Assembly: GCA_945829115.1 (NCBI GenBank)
Contig: CALZTP010000017.1
Location: 1 to 35,780, forward strand
DNA length: 35,780 nucleotides
Source: an uncultured bacterium
GTDB lineage: Bacteria; Bacteroidota; Bacteroidia; Bacteroidales; Bacteroidaceae
Direction: 5' to 3'
Positions 1-7,195 of the stretch are shown here, piece by piece. The number at the start of each line of letters is the position of its first letter. Within the stretch, counting starts at the first letter, position 1. The notes below the pieces were generated by a model. That model had not been told where the DNA came from, did no database searches, and was given only the letters and a program-made list of their open reading frames with translations. Both the position numbers and the translations under genes were made by a program.

Positions 1-1143
1 GCCTTCTCTACCTGCGGCAATTCAGGTCTCAGCCTTAGCATCACCAACCTCTCCAATGCCGATATTGGCAGTTTTGCTTTTTATCAATGTACTGGTCTAA
101 AGTCTATTGGTGGTACGGCATCGAGCATTGGTGATAATGCTTTCAACGAATGCGCAAATCTTACTACAATTGGCGACCTCTTAAAAAACATAACAAACGT
201 TCCTATTTATGCATTTAAAAATTGCACAAATCTCTCTGGCGAAATCACTCTCAATGCCGCAATTACGAATATCGGTAAAGAGGCCTTTGTTGGCTGCAAG
301 TTGACAACTGTAAGTTGCTTAGCAGCTATGCCTCCGACATTAGGTTATTACGTATTTGGTTATTATCCACCTACTTTTAAGGTACCCTACAATTCACTAA
401 ACAATTATCAGTCAGCATGGGCAAGTTCAGATATGACTATCATCGCTGGCGACCCTACATCAGTCACCACGGCAGCCAACTCTGGCTCTGACACCCATTG
501 GGCAACATTCAGCAATACCTATTCAGACAGTGAGCTGAAAGTGAGTGCAGGCAAGACATTGACACTATATAATGCCACCGTCGCTGACGGACAACTGACC
601 CTCGCCGAGCGCACAGGCACTCAGGTGGCTAAGGGAGAGGCTGTGCTCGTGAAGACCGATACCGAAACCGTCACAGTCACTCCTCTCGCCACAACAGACC
701 TCGTGAAAGCAAAAGAAAACGACCTTCTTGCAACACCTGAATATGCAAAGATCATCACTCCGTGCGAAGGCTATAAGTACTATCGTCTGACATACAATAA
801 CGTTAAAGATAAGACTGGTCTCGGATTCTATTTAGGTGTGGCAACGGTTGGCGAAGTGAAGCACACCGATGGCACATATCTCAATGCCTCGCCCTACAAG
901 GCTTATCTGAAGGTGAGCGACACGGCAGCCACAGAGCCTTCATCGTCAGCACCCGTTCGTGGCTTCGCCTTCCCTGACGATGATGAGACAACAGGCATCG
1001 GTGAGATAGTCGTCGAGGGCGATGCTGGCATCAGTGGCTCAGTCAATGCCGATGGCAGCATCTACAACCTCCAGGGTCAGCAGGTAAGTGCTCCAACGAA
1101 GGGACTCTACATCAAGAACAACAAGAAAGTAATAATCAAATAA
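1..1143 (+). CDS. BspA-like leucine-rich-repeat (LRR_5) surface protein, C-terminal part (5' end outside window)
   Basis: Frame 1 is open from base 1 and translates to AFSTCGNSGLSLSITNLSNADIGSFAFYQCTGLKSIGG...IGDNAFNECANLTTIG...IPIYAFKNCTNLSG-like repeats; C-terminus SIYNLQGQQVSAPTKGLYIKNNKKVIIK is a common Prevotella surface-protein tail. Confidence 0.85.
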   Translation, partial: AFSTCGNSGLSLSITNLSNADIGSFAFYQCTGLKSIGGTASSIGDNAFNECANLTTIGDLLKNITNVPIYAFKNCTNLSGEITLNAAITNIGKEAFVGCKLTTVSCLAAMPPTLGYYVFGYYPPTFKVPYNSLNNYQSAWASSDMTIIAGDPTSVTTAANSGSDTHWATFSNTYSDSELKVSAGKTLTLYNATVADGQLTLAERTGTQVAKGEAVLVKTDTETVTVTPLATTDLVKAKENDLLATPEYAKIITPCEGYKYYRLTYNNVKDKTGLGFYLGVATVGEVKHTDGTYLNASPYKAYLKVSDTAATEPSSSAPVRGFAFPDDDETTGIGEIVVEGDAGISGSVNADGSIYNLQGQQVSAPTKGLYIKNNKKVIIK

Positions 1144-1154
1144 AACAGAACGAT

Positions 1155-1286
1155 ATGATGAAGAAAAAGTATATCAAGCCAGAGATGAAGGTTTATGATA
1201 TAGAACCTCAGCAGATACTGCAAGCTTCGACCGAAACTTACATACTTGGAGGCAGAACCGCTGACGACAACGAAGAAATGTGGTGA
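1155..1286 (+). CDS. 43-aa small protein MMKKKYIKPEMKVYDIEPQQILQASTETYILGGRTADDNEEMW
   Basis: ATG..TGA open frame 11 nt after the LRR gene stop, same strand; KKYIKPEMKVYDIEPQQIL resembles short ORFs common in Prevotella/Bacteroides. Below the 60-aa cutoff of the supplied track. Confidence 0.6.
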   Translation: MMKKKYIKPEMKVYDIEPQQILQASTETYILGGRTADDNEEMW

Positions 1287-1328
1287 CAAGTGTCACTGGA
1301 TGTAGTTTTATTAGCATAACATTCCTAA

Positions 1329-1364
1329 AAGGCTCATGGAATACACCGTTATTCCGTGAGCCTT
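1329..1364. repeat. Inverted repeat / hairpin (15-bp arms, 1 mismatch)
   Basis: AAGGCTCATGGAATA caccgt TATTCCGTGAGCCTT. Confidence 0.7.
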
Positions 1365-1367
1365 AAA

Positions 1368-1427
1368 AGGTACTGGCTTTTATGTTGCAAGCCAAGGGAA
1401 TGGTTTCCAACATATAAGCCAGTACCT
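1368..1427. repeat. Long inverted repeat / hairpin (20-bp arms, 1 mismatch, 20-nt loop)
   Basis: AGGTACTGGCTTTTATGTTG ... CAACATATAAGCCAGTACCT. Confidence 0.75.
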
Positions 1428-1465
1428 TAGAGTACCGGGGAACGATGTCACCAGATAAGTGGCAA

Positions 1466-1750
1466 TCACATTGTTGCAGTAAGGAAAGTGGCGTTTCCGA
1501 AACGTTTGTAGACCTTCTCTCCCACGAGTTTCCCTTTGTATTTGTCTATAAGTTGAACGAGGTTCAAGCCCACATCGACATCGTCGGCAATACCGCGTTC
1601 AATGGCTACGCTCTCATGTCCAGATACGCCACTAATCTCCCACGATTCTCCGATATTCGGCTGGGCGGTGTAGATTTTCTTGAATGGTGCTATCTGATCT
1701 CCTCCCCAGATGGTGGTTTTCAGATAAGGTTCAAATTTGTAAGGTTTCAT
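1466..1750 (-). pseudogene. manA: Truncated mannose-6-phosphate isomerase (type I), N-terminal fragment only
   Basis: MKPYKFEPYLKTTIWGGDQIAPFKKIYTAQPNIGESWEISGVSGHESV...LVGEKVYKRFGN matches the class I PMI N-terminus; then 8 unrelated residues and a stop. The metal-binding and catalytic remainder is absent. Confidence 0.75.
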
Positions 1751-1857
1751 GCTTGTATTCTTTTTAGGTTCTTTTTTATAAAAATACGAATAAAGCAGGT
1801 TATTTACTTACATTCTCGTGTGAATCAATTCCCTTAGACTTCTTGAAAGATATTCTC

Positions 1858-2775
1858 CTATGCCAGCTTGCTTTTTATTGCCTCTGTGTTTGCTCGAGAG
1901 ACAGGGATTTGCTTCTCTATCCCGAAGAGTTGTAGCTGATAGCCTTGCGGACGAGTGCTTAGTGCAACCACGAAGTCGAGATTCACGAGGAAGGCACGAT
2001 GGCACTGAACAATGGTGTCTACGTTCTCTAAGGAAGCACGTATCTGTTTGAGCGTGATGCGGAGAGTTTTATGTTTTGTTTCGTTATCAGCGATATAGCA
2101 GATATCAGCATAGTTAGACATTGACTCCACATAGATGATGTTCCGAGGGGCGAGAACAAGAGTAGCGTCAATGCCCTGACCCTCTATACGCACCATCTGC
2201 TCCGTCTCTCCCCCACTCTCTTCTTGCCCTTCTTGAACGTTCCGCTCAAGACACTCCTCTTCCTCCACAATCTTCTCTTGTCGCTGTTCAAGGAGGAGGT
2301 TGATTGCCTTCACCTCATCGAGTTCGCTCTTCAACCTCAAATTTCTGTATTCAAATGTCTGGAATAGCATTACAAAGAGTCCTATTGCACCCACATACAT
2401 GCTCATGATGCACCAGGGACGGAGTGTGAATGAGCCGTCGTAGTTATGCCAATAGAGAGAAGGATTCCCCGTGTGGAACCAACTGTTGAACGTTATTAGG
2501 AAGAAGCCGAGCAGAGAGGTTTCGAGTGCGAAGCCAAAGAGTGCAGAGAGGAAATATTTCCGAAAGCCGAGAAGTGTAACACTCCTTATTTTGAAAAGGT
2601 GTATCGTGAGTATATAGCAGAAGAAGGTTGTTATTGCCACGATGGTTGTCTGACCGAGGATGAACAGTATGCGCCCTTCCTGCAGTTCGTCTATTCCGAA
2701 CGGTTGAATGAGTGCGAGGAAGAGAAGTACGAAAAGACTTATCTTCAGTGTTTCTTTCAATGAACTTTTATACAT
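1858..2775 (-). CDS. Membrane-anchored LytTR-family transcriptional regulator
   Basis: MYKSSLKETLKISLFVLLFLALIQPFG... hydrophobic N-terminal helices, then coiled coil and C-terminal LytTR domain (IIYVESMSNYADICYI...TLKQIRASLE...IVQCHRAFLVNLDFV). Start trimmed from 2952 to the Met before the TM region. Confidence 0.85.
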   Translation of the reverse strand: MYKSSLKETLKISLFVLLFLALIQPFGIDELQEGRILFILGQTTIVAITTFFCYILTIHLFKIRSVTLLGFRKYFLSALFGFALETSLLGFFLITFNSWFHTGNPSLYWHNYDGSFTLRPWCIMSMYVGAIGLFVMLFQTFEYRNLRLKSELDEVKAINLLLEQRQEKIVEEEECLERNVQEGQEESGGETEQMVRIEGQGIDATLVLAPRNIIYVESMSNYADICYIADNETKHKTLRITLKQIRASLENVDTIVQCHRAFLVNLDFVVALSTRPQGYQLQLFGIEKQIPVSRANTEAIKSKLA

Positions 2776-2998
2776 ATTTTTTTTAGTTAGGTGTGAGATG
2801 TTTCTTTCTTGGCTATCGTAACACATCGAGCACAGATGTTTTTCTTGACATTGGCGATACCCATTTTCTTTCGTTTGCAAAATTACTCGTTTTCTCTGAA
2901 AAAGCAAGCGTTTCACACTGCCATTCGTACCAAATCGCCTGCATTTCGTCACATTTCATGCTAAAAGTCCCAAAAAGTGCCTGCTTCTGTCCCTACTC

Positions 2999-3029
2999 TT
3001 GCAGGGAATTCTAAAAACAAATAACTTCG
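2999..3029 (+). promoter_or_regulatory. Candidate Bacteroidota promoter (TTG-N20-TAACTTCG) for the TonB receptor
   Basis: TTG at 2999-3001 and TAACTTCG at 3022-3029, close to the TTTG-N19..21-TAnnTTTG consensus. Confidence 0.45.
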
Positions 3030-3122
3030 CACTCGAAAATCTGCAATAGTAGGCAGATGTTGCTTTTCTACACACGTACATAAATATAATAAAAAAACGT
3101 AATACTAACTTATCACATCATT

Positions 3123-5303
3123 ATGAGAACAATCACAACAGCATTCTTCGTTGCAATGGCATCAACGGTTTTCCCACAAACAAACGGGAACAGAGATATC
3201 AAGGAAGACTCACTCTTTAGAAGCGTGATGCTTCAAGAGGTAAAGGTCTCCGCTCCAGCAAAGACAAAGATGAAAGGGAACAGCATGGTGACGAGAGTGG
3301 TGGGAACAGCCATCGCCACTGCCGGAACAGCAGAAGATGCTCTGGCACGCATACCAGGCATGATGAAGATGAAAGGGGAGCTGCAGGTGATCGGGAAAGG
3401 TGCTCCTACATATTATATTAATGGCAGGAAGGTGCACGACCTCTCTGAGCTGCAGAGTCTCTCCAGTCATGACATAAAAAATGTGGAGGTGATCACAAAT
3501 CCCGGGTCACAATATTCTGCGGAGGCAAATGCCGTGGTGAGGATAAACACTCTGAAACGACGTGGAGAGGGCTTTGGAATCTCTGTCGACATACATGGCG
3601 ATGTTGCCCCTTCTTGTGGCAATGAACGCACCAGCTCTACTGCGAACATGAACTACCGCCATAACGACACCGATTTCTTCGGAGGTTTCTCTTTCGACAA
3701 CAACCACCTAAAGCGCTACGATACAGAAGCCTCACAGACAACCTTTGGAGAGCGTTCTGAATCTTTCTCGCTTGCTGGCACCACTCACATGAGCCAACGC
3801 TACAACACGTTGAAAATGAATATCGGCATGAACACCATGCTTGGAGAGAACCACTCTATGGGATTCTGCATTGAGAGAACCGATAATATCAAGGGAATTG
3901 TTGACTTCAGCATGGAGGAAGATGTCTTTAGAAACGGAAGTCTTGAAGATCATCTCCTTTCAGACACACACACCAACTCAAACGGTTTGGACTCCTGGCT
4001 CGGGAACGTCTATTACAATGGGGAAATAGGCACCTGGGGTGTGGACTGGAATACAGACTATTACAAAACTTCTCAGGAAAGCAATGCAAACACTTTAGAA
4101 CAGGAGTATGCTGGCGAGAGGACTGTTGTTGCCCACAGTGACGTGAGCAGCTGGATGATTGCCACAAAATTAGTTTTCTCACGCCCTCTTGGACGAGGCA
4201 CGTTGCTGGCAGGTAGCGAGTTGTCGTTTGCAAAGAGAAAGAATCTCTACGAGATCAGTGAAGAGGCGATAGCAAACGACCTCTCTGAGGTGAAAGAGAA
4301 CACCTACTCACTCTTTGCCGAGTACAGTGCGTTTATTCCGAAGGCGGGCATGCTCAGTGCCGGACTACGATTCGAGCATATCGATTTCTCTTACGAGAAC
4401 CAGGTAAAGAGTAGTGAGAACCTCTCTCGCCATCTCAACAACCTGTTCCCTTTCGTCAGTTTTGGAACACGACTTGGAAAGGTGGAGACTCAACTGTCTT
4501 ACAGTCTGAAGACTCGCCGTCCAAACTACTACCTCCTGCGTTCTAACATTGAGTATAACAACCGCTACACACTCTCGACAGGCGACCCAAAGCTTGAGAA
4601 TGAGATACGCCACGATGTCAGCCTCAACACAAGATATAAATCTCTGGGACTTTCCCTGCAGTATATGTGCATAAGGAAAGGTATATACGACTGGACGTAC
4701 CCTTACGACACGGAAGGTCGAGTGCTGATAAAATGGGTGAACTTCGAAGAGCCTATACATCGGTTCAGTGCATTTCTGAACGCTTCGCCAACAATTGGAT
4801 TCTGGTCGCCGAACTACACCATTGGCATTCAGAAACAATGGCTGTCGTTCTCTCTCCCTGACCCTCGAGAAGCAGATGGCATGCGTACTGTTAGACACAA
4901 CAAGCCACTCTTTATCATAAACACCAACAACGCCTTCCACCTTCCTGGGAGCAATAACGGATGGCAATTAGAGCTGAACTCAGAACTGCTCTCCTCGGGG
5001 CATTATGGGAATGCGGAGATAAAGAACTGGTATTGGAATCTTTCGTGTGCCATACAGAAATATTTCCTTAAAGACAAGTCGCTCTCCGTGCGTCTTGCCG
5101 TAAGTGATATCTTCCACAAGTCATACAACAACGTTCGCCTTGACCTTGGAAACTACATTCTCACACAAACGCATATACTCGGACAAGGCCGTGGCATCTA
5201 CGACCTCCAGCAGGTCTCCCTCTCTGTGCGCTATAACCTAAATGTAGCAAAAAGCAAGTATAAGGGTACGGGCGCAGGAAAAGAGGTTAGAGAGAGAATG
5301 TAG
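3123..5303 (+). CDS. TonB-dependent receptor / outer-membrane beta-barrel family protein
   Basis: Signal peptide; plug-like segment (VSAPAKTKMKGNSMV...AEDALARIPGMMKMKGELQVIGKGAPTYYINGRKV...LSSHDIKNVEVITNPGSQYSAEANAVVRI); long barrel region. Confidence 0.85.
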   Translation: MRTITTAFFVAMASTVFPQTNGNRDIKEDSLFRSVMLQEVKVSAPAKTKMKGNSMVTRVVGTAIATAGTAEDALARIPGMMKMKGELQVIGKGAPTYYINGRKVHDLSELQSLSSHDIKNVEVITNPGSQYSAEANAVVRINTLKRRGEGFGISVDIHGDVAPSCGNERTSSTANMNYRHNDTDFFGGFSFDNNHLKRYDTEASQTTFGERSESFSLAGTTHMSQRYNTLKMNIGMNTMLGENHSMGFCIERTDNIKGIVDFSMEEDVFRNGSLEDHLLSDTHTNSNGLDSWLGNVYYNGEIGTWGVDWNTDYYKTSQESNANTLEQEYAGERTVVAHSDVSSWMIATKLVFSRPLGRGTLLAGSELSFAKRKNLYEISEEAIANDLSEVKENTYSLFAEYSAFIPKAGMLSAGLRFEHIDFSYENQVKSSENLSRHLNNLFPFVSFGTRLGKVETQLSYSLKTRRPNYYLLRSNIEYNNRYTLSTGDPKLENEIRHDVSLNTRYKSLGLSLQYMCIRKGIYDWTYPYDTEGRVLIKWVNFEEPIHRFSAFLNASPTIGFWSPNYTIGIQKQWLSFSLPDPREADGMRTVRHNKPLFIINTNNAFHLPGSNNGWQLELNSELLSSGHYGNAEIKNWYWNLSCAIQKYFLKDKSLSVRLAVSDIFHKSYNNVRLDLGNYILTQTHILGQGRGIYDLQQVSLSVRYNLNVAKSKYKGTGAGKEVRERM

Positions 5304-5403
5304 GTTGCACAGGAACTGTATTATTTGAAAAAAAACTAATAGTTTTGGGAAGAGAGAGAAAAAGAATAACAGTGTTACTGCCAATGAGCAAAAACAAAAA
5401 AAG

Positions 5404-5476
5404 AGCGGAATACGGGACTCGAACCCGCGACCCTCGGCTTGGGAAGCCAATGCTCTACCAACTGAGCTAATTCCGC
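5404..5476 (-). tRNA. tRNA-Gly (anticodon CCC)
   Basis: Reverse complement folds as GCGGAAT TA GCTC AGTTGGTA GAGC A TTGGC TTCCCAA GCCGA GGGTC GCGGG TTCGAGT CCCGT ATTCCGC T; no encoded CCA. Confidence 0.95.
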
Positions 5477-5581
5477 AAATCGGATGCAAAGGTACAGAGA
5501 ATGTCTGGAATGTGCAAAAAAAGAGCGTTAATAAGTTTTAATCAGCAGATATTCTGTGCAGTTTGTGATTCTGTTTACGAT

Positions 5582-5622
5582 GTCGGTGTGCATGAATTTT
5601 TACATAATCCTTGCACACCGGC
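5582..5622. repeat. Palindromic element copy A (AGTAGGTGTGCA family)
   Basis: GTCGGTGTGCA tgaatttttacataatcct TGCACACCGGC; interior resembles the left end of the 31621-31786 element (TTTTTATAATCCTTGCAC). Confidence 0.6.
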
Positions 5623-5641
5623 TTAAATATGTTTAAATAAT

Positions 5642-5672
5642 TTTGGTTTTTGGGAAATTGTTTTTATCTTTG
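5642..5672 (+). promoter_or_regulatory. Candidate promoter TTTG-N19-TATCTTTG upstream of mgtC
   Basis: TTTG 5642-5645 and TATCTTTG 5665-5672, matching the Bacteroidota -33/-7 consensus. Confidence 0.6.
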
Positions 5673-5771
5673 CAAAAAGCAGGCTATCAACGGGGGGTAG
5701 ATTACTCGCTGTAGCAATGAGGGGAAGGATGTTCTTTCTTCACTTTTTGACAAAGACAAAAAATTTGAGAT

Positions 5772-6416
5772 ATGTTGTTGAATATTACGTTCAGACTCAT
5801 TGCCGCCATGTTCCTTGGAGGAGCAATAGGCATTGAACGGGAGTTCCGGTCAAAGGATGCGGGCTTCCGCACACACTTCCTTGTGGCTCTTGGAAGTGCG
5901 TTGTTTACTGTTGTCTCACAATACGGTTTCGGAATTGATTTGAAAGACTCGTCGAGAGTGGCTGCCCAGGTGGTGTCGGGAATAGGCTTTCTCGGTGCGG
6001 GAATCATCATCTTTCAAAAGAACATGGTTAGGGGGCTCACCACGGCGGCAGGATTGTGGGTAACGGCTGCCATCGGACTGGCATGTGGAACGGGGCTCTT
6101 CGCCATTGCAGCCATCACCACCTTTCTCGTGCTCTTCGGACTGGAGTCTCTCCATACGTTTATTCCGCAGTTAGGCAGGGCGTCTGTACAACTTGGCTTT
6201 TCCACAGAGTCTAAAAAGACGGTCACGGAAGTTCTGAATCGTCTGAAACAGGAGGATATCTCTATCAGTTCTTTCGAGATGAAGAGTCGCACCACGAAGT
6301 ACGGTGAGGTGTTTGATGTCTCTGCAGATGTGCGCATAAAACGTGGTGGTCACAACGAGCGCATTCTAAACATCATCAATGAGTTCGATGATGTAACGAT
6401 TTCAAATCTTGAGTAA
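5772..6416 (+). CDS. MgtC/SapB family membrane protein
   Basis: FRLIAAMFLGGAIGIEREFRSKDAGFRTHFLVALGSALFTVVSQYGF...RVAAQVVSGIGFLGAGIIIF...GLTTAAGLWVTAAIGLACG; hallmark MgtC motifs. Confidence 0.95.
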   Translation: MLLNITFRLIAAMFLGGAIGIEREFRSKDAGFRTHFLVALGSALFTVVSQYGFGIDLKDSSRVAAQVVSGIGFLGAGIIIFQKNMVRGLTTAAGLWVTAAIGLACGTGLFAIAAITTFLVLFGLESLHTFIPQLGRASVQLGFSTESKKTVTEVLNRLKQEDISISSFEMKSRTTKYGEVFDVSADVRIKRGGHNERILNIINEFDDVTISNLE

Positions 6417-6454
6417 AAAAGATCTTTTTTTGCAGGCACGCTGGCTATTCAAAG

Positions 6455-6506
6455 AAGTAGGTGTACAGAGAATTTCAATGAAAAAAATAATTCTATACAC
6501 CTACTT
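6455..6506. repeat. Palindromic element copy B (AGTAGGTGTGCA family)
   Basis: AAGTAGGTGTA cagaGAATT...AATTCta TACACCTACTT: 11-bp perfect outer arms plus GAATT/AATTC inner arms. Confidence 0.65.
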
Positions 6507-6542
6507 TATTACAAGTGACTTTCTTAAGGATAACTATCTCTC

Positions 6543-6716
6543 TCACTTCATGCTAAACCAATAGGCTGCATAGAGTAAAGCACTGAGCACGAGGGCACAG
6601 ATGAGGAAGGTGAGATAGGTCGTGGCGCGGCCATGTTCCTTGCGGAACTGACCTAAGCCTCGACCGTAGTTAATATTTTTTTCGTCATTCTCTCCACTCG
6701 TATGTGTATGTGGCGG
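6543..6716 (-). pseudogene. Small membrane-protein tail without an ATG (possible gene remnant)
   Basis: Open frame reads ...ENDEKNINYGRGLGQFRKEHGRATTYLTFLICALVLSALLYAAYWFSMK*; one clear TM helix, but no ATG between the preceding in-frame stop and the TM helix. Confidence 0.4.
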
Positions 6717-6996
6717 TCAAGGTCTTGCCACTGGGACCAATAGCTCCGTTATATCCATCTATGATTAATTTTATTTTATCTCCAGCCCTCTTCCCCTTTG
6801 GCACATCACCAATAATCATTGCCTCGCTTGCGAAGATGTCTGGTTCGTTGTTGTTCATCTGTACGACTGGCAAGTTATAGCCTCCACACTTGTCTCTGTC
6901 TTCTTCGAGAACACGAATCTTGTTTCCGTCTATTCGACAATCTGTATAGCATTGACAGTGGAGAATGGGTAGAAAAATCACAACAAAAAATGACAA
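6685..6996 (-). CDS. Small putative exported protein (103 aa), TTG start, possibly degraded
   Basis: MSFFVVIFLPILHCQCYTDCRIDGNKIRVLEEDRDKC... The first codon is TTG and no in-frame ATG precedes it before a stop. Confidence 0.4.
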   Translation of the reverse strand: MSFFVVIFLPILHCQCYTDCRIDGNKIRVLEEDRDKCGGYNLPVVQMNNNEPDIFASEAMIIGDVPKGKRAGDKIKLIIDGYNGAIGPSGKTLTATYTYEWRE

Positions 6997-7134
6997 GTGA
7001 CGTACAATGACAATAAGAAAAATTTGTTTTCAGTTGTTATTGATGTCGTAAAAATATGTATATCAACAACCACAAACGGGAAACTACATTTTTCATAGTG
7101 TTTTTTTACATTAGTATTGTTTTTAAAAAAGGAA

Positions 7135-7169
7135 GGGGTGCATCAAAACGAATTGTTTTGACACACCCC
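7135..7169 (-). terminator. Hairpin terminator downstream of the efflux operon
   Basis: GGGGTGCATCAAAAC gaatt GTTTTGACACACCCC (13 of 15 pairs); on the minus strand it is followed by a T-rich tract. Confidence 0.6.
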
Positions 7170-7195
7170 AAAAATGCTGTTTAGTCAGTTTTATT

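Noticed and set aside
1445-1837. 130-aa plus-strand ORF
   Set aside because: Antisense to the recognisable manA fragment; no protein-like features.
2899-2965. Repeated ATTTCGTCACATTTCATGC-like words as a LytTR binding site
   Set aside because: Too short and degenerate to separate from chance by eye; needs a motif search with orthologous regions.
4365-4967. 200-aa minus-strand ORF
   Set aside because: Shadow ORF antisense to the TonB-type receptor.
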